Origin: an uncultured Geobacteraceae bacterium
GTDB lineage: Bacteria; Desulfobacterota; Desulfuromonadia; Geobacterales; Pseudopelobacteraceae
Assembly (NCBI GenBank): GCA_903901875.1
Contig: CAIUSO010000121.1
Span: 1-33,928 of the forward strand
Direction: 5' to 3'
Length of the DNA stretch: 33,928 nt
Numbering within the stretch: the stretch's first letter is position 1; each line of letters begins with the position of its first letter. The notes under the pieces were generated by a model. The model was not told where the DNA came from and did not search any database. It saw only the letters and a program-made list of their open reading frames with translations. Made by a program: the position numbers and the translations under genes. Positions 24,791 through 33,928 of this stretch are shown here, piece after piece.

Positions 24791-26350
24791 ATGGAAGTTG
24801 TTATGATTGTCATCACGCTGGTCGTTGCTGCCGGTGCGTATTTTGTCGGCAACAAGGTCAACAAAAAGGATTCCGGTTCGATTCTCAAACAGGCGGAAGA
24901 GCTTGCCAGCAAGGTTCTTGACGATGCCCGCCGGGAAGCGGACACCATCACCAAGGAAGCCCAGCTTAAAGCCAAGGACGCTGCCATCCAGGCCAAGGAA
25001 GAGTACGAACGGAAGACCAACGAAAAAAACAAGGACTTGCAGGCACTGGAAAAAAGATTGACCCTCAAGGAAGAAAATCTCGATAAAAAAGCCGGATTGA
25101 TTGACCAGAAGGAGATGGATGTTCTTAAAAAAGAGCAGAACCTTTCCCAGAAAGAGCAGGTCCTTGATGCGCGCGATGGGGAACTGAAAAAAGCGGTTGA
25201 TATTCAGAATGCCCGCCTGGAGCAGATTTCCGGTATGTCTGCTGCTGAAGCAAAAAAAGAATTGATGAATGCAATGGAGAGCGAAGCCAAGCATGACGCG
25301 GCCAAAATCATTCGGATGATTGAGGAGGAGGCCCGCGAAACGGGGGATAAGAAGGCCAAGGAAATTATGGCCCTTGCCATTCAACGCTATGCAGGGGAGT
25401 ATGTGGCTGAACGTACCGTGTCGGTGGTGCCGCTGCCGTCCGATGAGATGAAGGGGCGCATCATTGGCCGTGAAGGGCGTAATATTCGTGCGCTGGAAGC
25501 TGCCACCGGTATCGACCTGATTATCGATGATACGCCGGAAGCGGTGATCCTCTCCGGTTTCAACCCGGTGCGCCGTGAAGTGGCCCGTCTCTCCCTTGAA
25601 AAACTGCTGGCCGATGGCCGTATCCACCCCGGACGGATTGAAGAGGTGGTGGCAAAGTCAACGGAAGAGGTGGAACATTCTATTAAGGAAGCCGGTGAAC
25701 AGGCTGCCTTCGACCTGGGGGTCCATGGCATCCACCCCGAAATACTCAAATTGATCGGTCGTCTCAAATATCGTACCTCATATACCCAGAATGTCTATCT
25801 GCACTCACTTGAAGTGGCCTTTCTCTGCGGCATTATGGCAGCCGAGCTGGGGATAAATGTCAAACAGGCCAAACGTGCCGGTCTGCTGCACGACCTGGGC
25901 AAGGCTGTTGACCATGAGGTTGAGGGCTCCCACGCGGTTATCGGTGCCGAGCTTGCCCGCAAATATGGTGAAACGCCTAAAATTGTCCATGCCATCATGG
26001 CCCACCATGAGGATGAAAAACCGAACTCCGTACTGGCAATATTGGTCCAGGCCGCCGATGCTCTCTCCGGTGCCCGTCCCGGTGCCCGCCGCGAAATGAT
26101 GGAAACCTATGTGAAGCGTCTTGGTGATCTGGAAAGAATTGCCACTTCGTTCAGCGGGGTCCTCTCCTCCTTTGCCATCCAGGCAGGACGGGAAATCAGG
26201 GTTATGGTCTCCAGTGACCAGGTGAACGATGACCAGTCGGTGGTCATGGCACGGGAAATAGCCAAGAAGATTGAAGCGGAAATGACCTACCCAGGACAGA
26301 TCAAGGTGAATGTCATTCGCGAAACGCGCTCAGTTGAGTATGCCCGTTAA
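24791..26350 (+). CDS. rny: Ribonuclease Y
   Basis: Membrane-anchored endoribonuclease that begins mRNA decay. The 519-aa protein has an N-terminal membrane helix (residues 2-20), a long charged coiled coil (about 28-200), a KH domain with GREG loop (226-229) and an HD domain with His367-Asp368 in [12 protein letters not shown] and the later [14 protein letters not shown] lies 7 nt before the start. Its last 11 bp overlap ymdB, a pairing seen widely in bacteria. RNase J is also encoded in this window. Confidence 0.97.
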   Translation: MEVVMIVITLVVAAGAYFVGNKVNKKDSGSILKQAEELASKVLDDARREADTITKEAQLKAKDAAIQAKEEYERKTNEKNKDLQALEKRLTLKEENLDKKAGLIDQKEMDVLKKEQNLSQKEQVLDARDGELKKAVDIQNARLEQISGMSAAEAKKELMNAMESEAKHDAAKIIRMIEEEARETGDKKAKEIMALAIQRYAGEYVAERTVSVVPLPSDEMKGRIIGREGRNIRALEAATGIDLIIDDTPEAVILSGFNPVRREVARLSLEKLLADGRIHPGRIEEVVAKSTEEVEHSIKEAGEQAAFDLGVHGIHPEILKLIGRLKYRTSYTQNVYLHSLEVAFLCGIMAAELGINVKQAKRAGLLHDLGKAVDHEVEGSHAVIGAELARKYGETPKIVHAIMAHHEDEKPNSVLAILVQAADALSGARPGARREMMETYVKRLGDLERIATSFSGVLSSFAIQAGREIRVMVSSDQVNDDQSVVMAREIAKKIEAEMTYPGQIKVNVIRETRSVEYAR

Positions 26351-27125
26351 AATATTATTCATTGGAGATATCGTCGGCAAACCGGGGCGGCAGGCACTGT
26401 CCCGGGAGCTGCACCGTCTGGTTGATCGCCATGTCATTGATGTTATAATTGCCAATGGTGAAAATGCCGCCGGAGGTTTCGGGCTGACTGAAGAGGTGGC
26501 CCGTGAGCTGTTCAGTCATGGCATCCACCTGCTGACCGGCGGTAATCATATCTGGGATAAAAAGGAACAGCTTCCGCTTATTTTCCGGGACCGGCGCATC
26601 ATTCGTCCCGCCAATTATCCGGCGGGTGCCCCCGGCACCGGGAGCAGTATCCTGACCACTCCCGGCGGGATCAAGGTCGGCGTTCTCAATTTAGAAGGGC
26701 GCGTGTTCATGAAAACACTGGAATGCCCGTTTCTGGTGGCTGACCGGGAAATTGAACGGCTCCGCCAGGAAACCCCCATCATCTTCGTTGATTTCCATGC
26801 CGAAGCGACCTCGGAAAAATCGGCCCTCGGGTGGTACCTTGACGGTCGTATCTCTGCACTGGTCGGCACCCATACCCACGTCCAGACCGCCGACGAGCGG
26901 ATTTTGACCAATGGGACCGCCTTTCTGACCGATGCCGGTATGACCGGAAGCTTTGATTCTGTCATTGGTATGGGCAAAGAAGAAACCATTCACCGCTTTT
27001 TGACCCAGCTGCCGGCAAAGTTTGAAGTGGCTAAAAAAGATATCCGCCTGAATGCCGTAGTTATCGGTGTGGATGAAACAAGTGGCATGGCGGTCAGTAT
27101 CGAACGTATCAATATTTCCTGTTAA
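26340..27125 (+). CDS. ymdB: YmdB-type metallophosphoesterase (TIGR00282)
   Basis: Calcineurin-like phosphodiesterase of 261 aa; Bacillus YmdB hydrolyses cyclic nucleotides and affects biofilm and nanotube formation. Metal-binding motifs are GDIVGKPGR near the N terminus, [34 protein letters not shown] and [13 protein letters not shown] 26340 overlaps the rny stop by 11 bp and matches the family start; an upstream in-frame ATG at 26310 would add ten unsupported residues. tyrS follows 14 nt later. Confidence 0.93.
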   Translation: MPVKILFIGDIVGKPGRQALSRELHRLVDRHVIDVIIANGENAAGGFGLTEEVARELFSHGIHLLTGGNHIWDKKEQLPLIFRDRRIIRPANYPAGAPGTGSSILTTPGGIKVGVLNLEGRVFMKTLECPFLVADREIERLRQETPIIFVDFHAEATSEKSALGWYLDGRISALVGTHTHVQTADERILTNGTAFLTDAGMTGSFDSVIGMGKEETIHRFLTQLPAKFEVAKKDIRLNAVVIGVDETSGMAVSIERINISC

Positions 27126-27139
27126 GGAGCACAAGGGGC

Positions 27140-28351
27140 ATGGGCGTATCCGAACAGATGGCCGTCATCAAGCGCGGCACCGTTGAAGTACTGGTTGAAA
27201 GTGAACTGAATACCAAACTTGAAAAATCCCTCTCCACCGGCGTGCCGCTGGTGATCAAGGCCGGATTTGATCCGACCGCTCCCGATCTCCACCTGGGGCA
27301 TACGGTGCTGATTCACAAGCTCCGCCAATTTCAGCAACTGGGGCACGAAGTAAATTTTCTCATCGGTGACTTTACCGGCATGATCGGCGATCCGACCGGT
27401 AAATCGGAAACCCGTAAGGTGCTGACCCGTGAAGACGTGCTGAGAAACGCGGAAACCTACAAGGAGCAGGTCTTTAAAATTCTTGATCCGGAAAAGACCA
27501 AAGTCGTGTTCAATTCAACGTGGCTCAACGAGTTGGGGTGCGGCGGCATGATCGCTCTTGCCTCCAAGTACACGGTGGCGCGGATGCTGGAGCGGGATGA
27601 TTTTCATAAACGGTACACCACCCAGCAACCCATCGCCATCCATGAGTTCCTCTATCCGCTGATCCAGGGGTATGACTCGGTGGCACTGAAGGCCGATGTG
27701 GAATTGGGGGGGACGGACCAGAAATTTAACCTGCTCATGGGGCGGGAATTGCAGCGTGAATGGGGACAGTCTCCCCAGTGCGTGTTGACCATGCCGCTTC
27801 TTGAAGGGCTTGACGGCGTCAACAAAATGTCAAAGTCCCTGGGTAATTATATCGGAATTAATGAGCCGGCCGATGAAATATTCGGCAAGGTGATGTCTAT
27901 TTCCGATGAACTGATGCTTCGTTACTACGAACTGCTCTCCGATATGACCTTGGCAGAGTTGGACCAGTTGAAGTGTGACCTCAAGGATCATTCTCTGCAT
28001 CCCATGGCAGCCAAGAAACGGCTGGGGCGCGAAATCGTCAGCCGCTTCCATGGTGCCGGTGCGGGCGAAACAGCCGAAGAAAATTTTGTCAAGCGTTTCA
28101 AAGAAAACGAAATACCGGAAGATATGCCCCAGGTGACCTGTTCCTTGGCCGATGGTCCGGTTCTGTTGGCACGGGCCATGACCGAGGCCGGTCTGACCAA
28201 GTCAAACGGAGAGGGGCGACGGTCAATTGATGGCGGCGGGGTCAAGCTGAACGGAGAAAAAGTCAGCGATACCAACCTGGAACTGGCAAGCGCCGGTGAA
28301 TATATCGTCCAGATCGGCAAACGAAGATTTGCTCGGATTGTGGTGGGGTAA
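27140..28351 (+). CDS. tyrS: Tyrosyl-tRNA synthetase
   Basis: Class I synthetase charging tRNA-Tyr. The 403-aa protein has the HIGH-type HLGH (51-54), ligand-binding [16 protein letters not shown] (about 190-205), KMSKS (229-233) and a C-terminal S4 RNA-binding domain (from about 340, [14 protein letters not shown]). The start has AAGGGG close upstream and AAGGAG a little further. It is probably the last gene of the plus-strand run; no clear terminator follows. Confidence 0.97.
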   Translation: MGVSEQMAVIKRGTVEVLVESELNTKLEKSLSTGVPLVIKAGFDPTAPDLHLGHTVLIHKLRQFQQLGHEVNFLIGDFTGMIGDPTGKSETRKVLTREDVLRNAETYKEQVFKILDPEKTKVVFNSTWLNELGCGGMIALASKYTVARMLERDDFHKRYTTQQPIAIHEFLYPLIQGYDSVALKADVELGGTDQKFNLLMGRELQREWGQSPQCVLTMPLLEGLDGVNKMSKSLGNYIGINEPADEIFGKVMSISDELMLRYYELLSDMTLAELDQLKCDLKDHSLHPMAAKKRLGREIVSRFHGAGAGETAEENFVKRFKENEIPEDMPQVTCSLADGPVLLARAMTEAGLTKSNGEGRRSIDGGGVKLNGEKVSDTNLELASAGEYIVQIGKRRFARIVVG

Positions 28352-28454
28352 GGCAATCAGGAGACTGGCAACAGTAACGTGAACATCTTGTAAACGGCAG
28401 TTAACCGCTTTTTTCACTGATGTCAGTTTGGTCTTTGCAGGTGGCACCGTTTTG
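28352..28454. other. tyrS 3' flank, no gene seen
   Basis: Non-coding. It contains a T6 run after a GCAGTTAACCGC near-palindrome, but the stem is too short to call a terminator. Confidence 0.5.
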
Positions 28455-28551
28455 CCCTCATCCGCCCTGACGGGCACCTTCTCCCCGAGGGAGAAGGAAA
28501 AAACACAACCCTTCTCCCCCCGGGAGAAGGTGGCCAAAGGCCGGATGAGGG
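28455..28551. repeat. 97-bp four-hairpin intergenic repeat element
   Basis: Outer inverted ends CCCTCATCCG (28455) and CGGATGAGGG (ending 28551) enclose four small hairpins: GCCC-tgac-GGGC, CCTTCTCCC-cga-GGGAGAAGG (28477-28497), CCTTCTCCC-ccc-GGGAGAAGG (28510-28530) and GGCC-aaa-GGCC. The CTCATCCG...CCTTCTCCC...GGGAGAAGG design is a widespread REP-like or MITE-like type in proteobacteria. It may also act as a two-way transcription barrier between tyrS and the convergent RNase J gene. Confidence 0.85.
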
Positions 28552-28641
28552 GATAAAGCAGCGTATTATACCCCCATGCAATTTTCTAACCGGACAATAC
28601 TGGCTTTTTTTTTAGGATAAAGATGGAGGTAGGGAGGTTTT

Positions 28642-30315
28642 CTACATCTCCAAAATAACCGGTAAAATAACCGGCCGCCGTTCGATCGTCTTTTTGCAAA
28701 ACCTTCGCAGAGCCTGGCGGACGGCGGTTTTTACTTCGTCGGCATCACAGCGCATTTCCACGTTAATCTCTTCCAGGGCGACCACAACCACCCTGCGGGC
28801 TTCTTCCAGATACTCCTGACTTTCATCCTCAAAGACAAAACCCCGTGACACGATGTCCGGGCCATAGATGACCGCACCGGTCATCATGTTGAGACCGATA
28901 ATTACCACGATCATGCCATCTTCCGACAGATGCTTGCGGTCCCGCAGCACCATCCTCCCCACATCGCCGATCCCCTTGCCATCGACAAAAACCCTGCCCG
29001 AGTCGATCTGCTCCACAATGGCAGCTGTGTGTGAGTAAAAGGAGACTACTTCACCGTTAGTCGCCAGAATGCAGCGCTCTTCGGGAATTCCCATCTTACG
29101 GGCCAGTTGGATATGCTTGACCAGATGACGGTATTCGCCATGGATTGGGATGAAGAAGCGGGGACGCACGGTGTTGATCATCAACTTCAGCTCTTCCTGA
29201 CTGGCATGACCCGACACATGAACTTCCGATACCTTCTCATGGAATACTTCCGCCCCCCGGCGGTAGAGGTGATTGATCAACTCGGAGATGGTGCGCTCAT
29301 TGCCCGGTATCACCCGTGAGGAGAGAATGACCGTGTCGCCCCGTTCCAGTTTGATCTGTTTATGGTCATCCATGGCGATTCGGGTGAGGGCACTCATGGG
29401 CTCCCCCTGACTGCCGGTTGAAATGATACAGACCTGTTCCGGGGGAAGATGGGGGAGGGCCTTCAGATCCATGAGATGCTCGTCGGCAATGGTCAAATAA
29501 CCAAGTTCCCGGGCGATCTGCACATTTTTCAGCATGGAACGGCCATTGAGCAGAATCTTGCGACCACACCGGATGGCATTATCTGCCACCTGCTGTACCC
29601 GGTGAATACTGCTGGAAAAGGTGGCGACAATGATCCGGCCGGAACACTTGGGGAAAATGTCGGCGAAAGCTTCACCCACATATTTTTCCGACAGGGTATA
29701 CCCTTCCCGCTCCACATTGGTGGAATCGGACAGCAGGGCAAGTACCCCCGCCTCCCCATAACGGGAGAGACTGGCCAGGTCGGTCAGTTGGCCATCGACC
29801 GGCGTATGGTCGATTTTGAAATCACCGGTATGGATAATAACCCCTTCGGGGGTGGTGATGGCCAGGGCACAGCCATCGACGATGGAATGGGCAACCCGAA
29901 GAAACTCCACCTGAAAGCAGCCGACCGATACGGTCTGGCGCGGTTGTACCGTGACAAGATCCACCATGCCGTCAATTTTGTATTCTTCCAGCTTTGCCAG
30001 CACCAGACCAAGGGTGAGGGGGGTACCGTATACCGGAACATTCAACTCTTGCAGGACGAAGGGGAGGGCACCGATGTGGTCTTCGTGGCCGTGGGTCAGG
30101 CAGATTGCCCGGACCTGGCCAGCACGCTCACGGAGCCAGCTGATATCCGGAATGACGTAATCGATGCCGAGCATATCCGGGGAGGGGAACATCAAGCCGC
30201 AATCAACCACGAGGATGTCCTCACCATGCTGATAGGCCATCATGTTCATGCCGATTTCGCCCAAACCGCCGAGGGAAACTATCTGAAGTGCCGAATGTTG
30301 TACCGATTCATCCAT
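28642..30315 (-). CDS. rnj: Ribonuclease J
   Basis: Metallo-beta-lactamase/beta-CASP nuclease with 5'-3' exo- and endonuclease activity in RNA maturation and decay. The 557-aa protein has HGHEDH (75-80), HTGDFKID, the SDSTNVEREGYT loop, NGRSM, GSQGEPMSAL, HVSGHASQEEL and HGEYRHL, as expected for the family. The start lies 4 nt after the stop of the upstream TPR-like gene, whose last codons provide GAAAG as ribosome binding site, so the two are coupled. Together with RNase Y this suggests a Firmicutes-like decay machinery. Confidence 0.97.
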   Translation of the reverse strand: MDESVQHSALQIVSLGGLGEIGMNMMAYQHGEDILVVDCGLMFPSPDMLGIDYVIPDISWLRERAGQVRAICLTHGHEDHIGALPFVLQELNVPVYGTPLTLGLVLAKLEEYKIDGMVDLVTVQPRQTVSVGCFQVEFLRVAHSIVDGCALAITTPEGVIIHTGDFKIDHTPVDGQLTDLASLSRYGEAGVLALLSDSTNVEREGYTLSEKYVGEAFADIFPKCSGRIIVATFSSSIHRVQQVADNAIRCGRKILLNGRSMLKNVQIARELGYLTIADEHLMDLKALPHLPPEQVCIISTGSQGEPMSALTRIAMDDHKQIKLERGDTVILSSRVIPGNERTISELINHLYRRGAEVFHEKVSEVHVSGHASQEELKLMINTVRPRFFIPIHGEYRHLVKHIQLARKMGIPEERCILATNGEVVSFYSHTAAIVEQIDSGRVFVDGKGIGDVGRMVLRDRKHLSEDGMIVVIIGLNMMTGAVIYGPDIVSRGFVFEDESQEYLEEARRVVVVALEEINVEMRCDADEVKTAVRQALRRFCKKTIERRPVILPVILEM

Positions 30316-30319
30316 GGAA

Positions 30320-30721
30320 TTATCTTTCGTGTTGCAGAGGTACCAGCGAAGCTATCTTTTTGTCACATTTTTCAATCCAGGGTAGGCCAGGAGTCACCAG
30401 CCAATGGTCGGCATAAAAAGAACTCCGGAGCGTACGATAGGCAATCAGTGCCCGTTCGATGTCACCGACCCGCTCGTTTGTTTCACCCATCTGCCATAAA
30501 CGTTCCGCAGCCAACCCGATCACCGGACTAAAGGGAAGATACATATGGAGGGCCGATTCAAAACCGGCAACGGCAGCGGAGTAGTCTCCCCGGCGCAGGG
30601 CTGACTCGCCGAGGGCGAACTGACTGTTCAGGCGCCACCAGGTTCCTGCCACCAGAAGCAGGGTGCTGAGGAGAGAAATAATGATTCCATTGACTACGAT
30701 GCGCTTGACCGGTTCATTCAT
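30320..30721 (-). CDS. Membrane-anchored TPR-like protein, unknown
   Basis: A 133-aa protein with one N-terminal membrane helix (GIIISLLSTLLLVAGTWW, residues 12-29) and a helical repeat-like region resembling one or two TPR units (ALRRGDYSAAVAGFESAL, NERVGDIERALIAYRTL). No enzyme motif. It lies 5 nt downstream of the 61-aa membrane protein and directly before RNase J, so it is part of the same operon. It may scaffold partners at the membrane, but function is unknown. Confidence 0.75.
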   Translation of the reverse strand: MNEPVKRIVVNGIIISLLSTLLLVAGTWWRLNSQFALGESALRRGDYSAAVAGFESALHMYLPFSPVIGLAAERLWQMGETNERVGDIERALIAYRTLRSSFYADHWLVTPGLPWIEKCDKKIASLVPLQHER

Positions 30722-30726
30722 CGGGG

Positions 30727-30912
30727 CTACCTGAAAAAGTGTGGAATAAACAGCAGAAGAACTCCCAGGGCAAAGAGCACAACTCCGCAGAGAACGGCAC
30801 CGGCCGCAGCAGCGTCAAGGGGGGCTCTGAGTCGATGGGCAGCGGGTACACCCCATACCATCCCCCCCAGTCCGATCAAAATAAGCACAATATACTGAAA
30901 GCCAAAATGCAT
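30727..30912 (-). CDS. Small membrane protein with two predicted helices
   Basis: A 61-aa protein with two hydrophobic segments (YIVLILIGLGGMVWGV and AAGAVLCGVVLFALGVLLLFI) and a short basic loop (AAHRLRAP) that should face the cytoplasm. I recognise no family. Its ATG immediately follows the plsC stop (TGAATG), strong evidence that it is translated, by coupling to plsC. Confidence 0.7.
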   Translation of the reverse strand: MHFGFQYIVLILIGLGGMVWGVPAAHRLRAPLDAAAAGAVLCGVVLFALGVLLLFIPHFFR

Positions 30913-31617
30913 TCAATGCTCCAGCACGGATTCGATCTGTTCACGTACGTTACTCATCATCCAGTTTTCAGCCTCATTGCGCTTCAGCCCTTCCGGAACG
31001 GCAACCGGAGGATGGATGGTGATGCTGATAGAACCGCTGAATAGCCTTATCTGGCTGGCCGGATTTATTTTTCCACTACCGTTGATGGTGACCGGGATGA
31101 CCGGAACTCCCGCCTTGCGGGCCAGGATAAAACCTCCCCGCTTGAATGGCAGAAGATCACAGTCGGGGCTGCGGGTGCCTTCGGGAAAGAGTACCACACT
31201 TTTTCCCTGCTGAATTGTCGCCGCCGCCTCATCCATACTCTGAAGTGCTTTACGGCCGTTGCCACGATCCAGAGGTATATAGCCACCGCGCCGCATGGCA
31301 GGTCCGAATACCGGAATTTCGAACAGCTCTTTTTTGGCGATCCAATAGATCTGATGGGGTATCAGGGAGAGGAGAGCCAAAATATCAAAATTACTCTGAT
31401 GATTACTCATGAAGATAACCGGGCCATCGGGCAGATGCTCGACCCCGGAAATGGTGACTGAAACCCGATTCAGGGCGAGTGCCAGTTTTCCCCAGAGACG
31501 GGCGTGCCAGGCAAAGCATCGGTCACTGGCAAGAAACAGTGAAGAGATGAGAGCACTCGCTGAAAAAAAACAGGTTAACGGAATAAAAACGGCAAGATAG
31601 AGGTACGCGCGAACCAT
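30913..31617 (-). CDS. plsC: 1-acyl-sn-glycerol-3-phosphate acyltransferase
   Basis: Membrane enzyme adding the second acyl chain to lysophosphatidic acid in phospholipid synthesis. The 234-aa protein has an N-terminal hydrophobic segment, the catalytic HX4D box HQSNFD (73-78), VPLD-like YIPLDR and FPEGTRS (144-150). AGGAGA lies 7 nt before ATG, and a good promoter is 25 nt further up. It heads a four-gene minus-strand operon ending in RNase J. Confidence 0.95.
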   Translation of the reverse strand: MVRAYLYLAVFIPLTCFFSASALISSLFLASDRCFAWHARLWGKLALALNRVSVTISGVEHLPDGPVIFMSNHQSNFDILALLSLIPHQIYWIAKKELFEIPVFGPAMRRGGYIPLDRGNGRKALQSMDEAAATIQQGKSVVLFPEGTRSPDCDLLPFKRGGFILARKAGVPVIPVTINGSGKINPASQIRLFSGSISITIHPPVAVPEGLKRNEAENWMMSNVREQIESVLEH

Positions 31618-31643
31618 TGCAATCTCCTGAAATAAACTCTGCC

Positions 31644-31672
31644 AAATTACAGTGATATCGCAGATGAGTCAA
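31644..31672 (-). promoter_or_regulatory. Promoter of the plsC-rnj operon
   Basis: On the minus strand TTGACT (31672-31667), 17-bp spacer, TAATTT (31649-31644), just before plsC. Confidence 0.6.
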
Positions 31673-31692
31673 ACGAATTCTGGGCGTTGGGG

Positions 31693-32016
31693 CTATTCCG
31701 GTGAGGAGCGCAGTTTCTTTGTTTCCGAACGGAGCCGTTTTTCAGAAAGCCGATTCTCCTTTGACCGGCGGGGAACGCGGGTGGCATGGCGTTTTTTGAC
31801 AATTCTTTCACGCCGTTCCAGGGCACCCTGCAATCTCTTCATGGCCAGCTCCCGGTTCTGGAGTTGGGAACGGTTTTCGGAAGCCTGGGCCACGATGCCG
31901 GTTGGCAGATGGCGGATACGCACTGCCGAATCGGTGGTATTACGGTGCTGCCCACCCGGACCGGAGGCACGGTAATAATCGATTCTGATGTCACAGTCGG
32001 GGATTTCCATGGTCAT
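31693..32016 (-). CDS. GGQ-domain release-factor-like protein
   Basis: A 107-aa RF-1 domain protein with the peptidyl-tRNA hydrolysing loop GPGGQHRN (GGQ at 21-23) and a long basic C-terminal tail (KRRxR-type sequence from about 60). It lacks the codon-recognition domains of RF1/RF2, resembling ArfB/ICT1-type ribosome rescue factors, though shorter than the usual 140 aa. The ATG overlaps the stop of the upstream methyltransferase gene (ATGA), so they are coupled. ATG 32010, two codons later, is an alternative start. Confidence 0.85.
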   Translation of the reverse strand: MTMEIPDCDIRIDYYRASGPGGQHRNTTDSAVRIRHLPTGIVAQASENRSQLQNRELAMKRLQGALERRERIVKKRHATRVPRRSKENRLSEKRLRSETKKLRSSPE

Positions 32017-33257
32017 ATAAACTCTTTGTTCTGCTTGGTAAGCGGTGAATAATCGGTTTTAACACAGACGGCGTACTTAAGATAACGACCTTCTGGAAAC
32101 GTTACCGGGTAGGGAAAGTCTTCCCCCTGGCCAAACAGGGAAACGACCCGCAGCTCCGAGTCCGCCTGGAGTGCTCCCCGGCGTAGTTCTTTCAGGTAGT
32201 CGGCATTGTCAACCTTCTGATGGTTTGATGAGGCAATGAGTAAACCATTAGATGTTAAGAGTGGCAGGGAAGCTGCTATGAGGTCAGACGTTCCCCCCCG
32301 TGTGGTAAAACGGTTCTTTGCGGTGGTGGAAAAGGAAGGGGGATCCATGAGAATTACATCAAAGCGTGCAGACCGTTGTGACAGGGCGGCCAGTTCGGTC
32401 AGGCAGTCCCCCGTAATAAACGAATGGTTCCGGTGATCGAAGCCGTTGGCGGCGAAGTTTTCCCTGGCCATTTCATTGTAGCGGGCCGAGGCATCGATGC
32501 TGGTGACGTGGGTTGCCCCCCCCGCGACAGCGGCCACTGAAAACGCGCCGGAATAGGAAAAAAGATTGAGAACCCGTTTCCCCTTAACCCGCTGCATCAG
32601 ATCGCGGCGGTTGCTCCGCTGGTCAAGAAACAGGCCGGTGTGGAGCCCCTGCTCCAGCTGAACCACAAAGAGGAGTCCGTTTTCCCGCACTTCCAACCGT
32701 GGGGGCGCAGCTTTTCCGGTCAGAAGTGTACCGTATTTTTTGGTATCCGCTGAGGCAGCCAATTGTTGGGTATTGTGGGGTCGCTGTTTTTCGTAGATAC
32801 CACGGGGTGACAGTAATTCCTGCAACACGTCGGTCAGGAGTTTCAGATGTGGACGCCATGCAGCGGTATACAGTTGCAGCAGCAGGAAATCCCCATAGCG
32901 GTCCACCGTTATGCCGGGCAGGGCATCCCCCTCGGCGTTAATGAGGCGGTATGCGGTAGTAGTGGTCAGGTTAGCGTGCTGGCGGAGCTGGATGGCAGTC
33001 CGACAACGCTGCACGAGCCAGGATCTGGTGATCTGGACCGGGAGACGATCCAGCACCCGCGCAACCACCCGCTCCTGGGGGTCCAAAAGGGCGGTGGCAA
33101 GAAAACGCTTTTGCTGGTCGGAGAGATGGACCAAATCTCCACAACTGCCGTGTGGCCACTTTCGGGTAAAACTATCCGCCACCACCCAAGGGTGGCCCAG
33201 TTCAAGCATTCGAGCGGTTTCCGGCCCGACTACACGGATTACATCCTGATGTTTCAC
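32013..33257 (-). CDS. RlmI-like class I SAM-dependent rRNA methyltransferase
   Basis: A 414-aa protein with an N-terminal PUA-like region and a C-terminal Rossmann methyltransferase domain: SAM-binding [15 protein letters not shown], acidic loop SIDAS, and catalytic motif DPPSFSTT. RlmI of E. coli makes m5C1962 in 23S rRNA; the exact base here is inferred only. The GTG start at 33257 is chosen because AGGGAG stands 5 nt before it. The longer frame to ATG 33356 would overlap mogA by 62 bp. It is coupled downstream to the GGQ protein gene. Confidence 0.88.
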   Translation of the reverse strand: MKHQDVIRVVGPETARMLELGHPWVVADSFTRKWPHGSCGDLVHLSDQQKRFLATALLDPQERVVARVLDRLPVQITRSWLVQRCRTAIQLRQHANLTTTTAYRLINAEGDALPGITVDRYGDFLLLQLYTAAWRPHLKLLTDVLQELLSPRGIYEKQRPHNTQQLAASADTKKYGTLLTGKAAPPRLEVRENGLLFVVQLEQGLHTGLFLDQRSNRRDLMQRVKGKRVLNLFSYSGAFSVAAVAGGATHVTSIDASARYNEMARENFAANGFDHRNHSFITGDCLTELAALSQRSARFDVILMDPPSFSTTAKNRFTTRGGTSDLIAASLPLLTSNGLLIASSNHQKVDNADYLKELRRGALQADSELRVVSLFGQGEDFPYPVTFPEGRYLKYAVCVKTDYSPLTKQNKEFI

Positions 33258-33294
33258 GCAAACTCCCTGTTTACTCGTTGGTAAGAGATACCTG

Positions 33295-33795
33295 CTATCT
33301 GATCGAAAATCTATCGCCGCAGTCACTCTGGTCACCCCGAATTTTTTCAATGGCATGGGGGATGGCCGGCCAGGCAGCCGTAAGATTTTCCACGGCTCCC
33401 CGGGGACTGCCGGGAAGGTTTATGATCAATGAACGATTACGGATGCCGGCAATGGCCCGGGAGAGGGCAGCTGTGGGGGTTTTTTCAAGGCTCTTGAGTC
33501 GCATCAGTTCGCCCAGGCCGGGAATCTGACGGTCCAAGATGCGGGCGGTCGCTTCCGGAGTAACGTCACGTGGGGAGACACCGGTGCCTCCTGTGGTGAG
33601 AATAAGGTCGGCAGTGTTGGCATCACTCCATGCGATAAGAGTCGCCATAATCTGGGCAATCTCGTCGGCAATCATGGCGGAGGCGACGGTACGTACCCCC
33701 CTGTTTGCGAGCCAGGCGGCAAGAGCCGGCCCGCTTTCATCAGTGCGTTTACCCTGAGACCCCTTGTCACTTAACGTGAGTATGGCAACTCTCAT
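33295..33795 (-). CDS. mogA: Molybdopterin adenylyltransferase (MogA/MoaB family)
   Basis: Adenylates molybdopterin before molybdate insertion in molybdenum cofactor synthesis. The 166-aa protein has the family motifs TTGGTGVSPRDVTPEA (67-82) and INLPGSPRGAVENL (126-139). The start is chosen at MRVAILTLSD because GGAG lies 9 nt upstream; the open frame to 33876 would begin at the transcription start itself. It is the first gene of a minus-strand operon with the rRNA methyltransferase and the GGQ protein. Confidence 0.93.
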   Translation of the reverse strand: MRVAILTLSDKGSQGKRTDESGPALAAWLANRGVRTVASAMIADEIAQIMATLIAWSDANTADLILTTGGTGVSPRDVTPEATARILDRQIPGLGELMRLKSLEKTPTAALSRAIAGIRNRSLIINLPGSPRGAVENLTAAWPAIPHAIEKIRGDQSDCGDRFSIR

Positions 33796-33881
33796 GATTT
33801 TTCTCCGGTGAAGATGTGATGGTGCCCAGAGGCATGGTGATATGTATATTGTGGCTAACTGATTTTCATGGTACATTGGTG

Positions 33882-33911
33882 AGTATAGAGAAGGAGGTGT
33901 ATAATTGTCAA
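33882..33911 (-). promoter_or_regulatory. Near-consensus sigma-70 promoter of the mogA operon
   Basis: On the minus strand TTGACA (33911-33906), 18-bp spacer, TATACT (33887-33882). Transcription should begin near 33875, leaving a leader of about 80 nt. Confidence 0.8.
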
Positions 33912-33928
33912 TGAACCGGAGCGGTCAG

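Noticed and set aside
28380-28420. Intrinsic terminator after tyrS (T6 run)
   Set aside because: Only a 3-bp stem (CGG/CCG) precedes the T run; not stable enough.
29449-30531. 360-aa open frame on the plus strand opposite RNase J
   Set aside because: Antisense shadow of a well-conserved gene, with no recognisable domain.
33258-33356. ATG 33356 start for the RlmI-like gene
   Set aside because: It would overlap mogA by 62 bp, while GTG 33257 has AGGGAG at ideal distance.

Overview
The window looks like a core-chromosome segment of a Deltaproteobacterium of the Geobacter/Pelobacter type (Desulfuromonadales). This is inferred from overall protein character and gene order: smc - roadblock - ftsY - zapB-like - zapA - 5-FCL - rny - ymdB - tyrS, the presence of both RNase Y and RNase J, and small DUF4911 and GGQ proteins. 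No rRNA or other definitive marker is present, so genus is not claimed. Most genes are housekeeping, densely packed and often overlapping or back to back.

Layout. 1-2000: end of the ATP synthase operon (atpD, atpC) with a strong terminator; GTAGGGGCG-type palindromes flank atpC. 2144-5882: a TIGR01212-type radical SAM protein converges on a kup/CaCA-exchanger ion-transport pair. 6088-7523: DUF4911 protein overlapping a secreted NamZ-type muramidase. 7584-10326: CapA-like phosphoesterase and a B12-binding/radical SAM DUF4080 protein on the minus strand. 10430-11958: serS, then tRNA-Ser(UGA) with its own promoter and terminator. 11960-13780: an AT-rich, poorly characterised block directly behind the tRNA, with a small secreted or membrane protein, an unrecognised 213-aa protein and an HU/IHF-like protein; this is the most island-like stretch. 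13784-16819: a large hybrid sensor kinase.

17017-28351 is a long plus-strand run: a candidate four-cysteine micro-ORF, smc, a roadblock/LC7 protein, ftsY, a zapB-like gene, zapA, 5-formyl-THF cyclo-ligase, rny, ymdB and tyrS. This links chromosome organisation, membrane targeting, cell division and RNA turnover. Between the roadblock gene and ftsY sits a TumE-type toxin/HVO_A0114-type antitoxin pair, bounded by a 19-bp near-perfect direct repeat that is the ftsY translation start itself. This is the clearest trace of a recent insertion.

28455-28551 is a compact four-hairpin repeat element. 28642-31617 (minus) is plsC - small membrane protein - TPR-like membrane protein - RNase J. 31693-33795 (minus) is mogA/moaB - RlmI-like methyltransferase - GGQ release-factor-like protein, driven by a near-consensus promoter at the right edge.

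The most noteworthy items are the toxin-antitoxin insertion into the ftsY start, the tRNA-Ser-adjacent AT-rich block, the cysteine-rich micro-ORF before smc, and the repeat elements. I did not see a complete unknown multi-gene defence or biosynthetic system. All motif and promoter calls are by eye; no database search was run.
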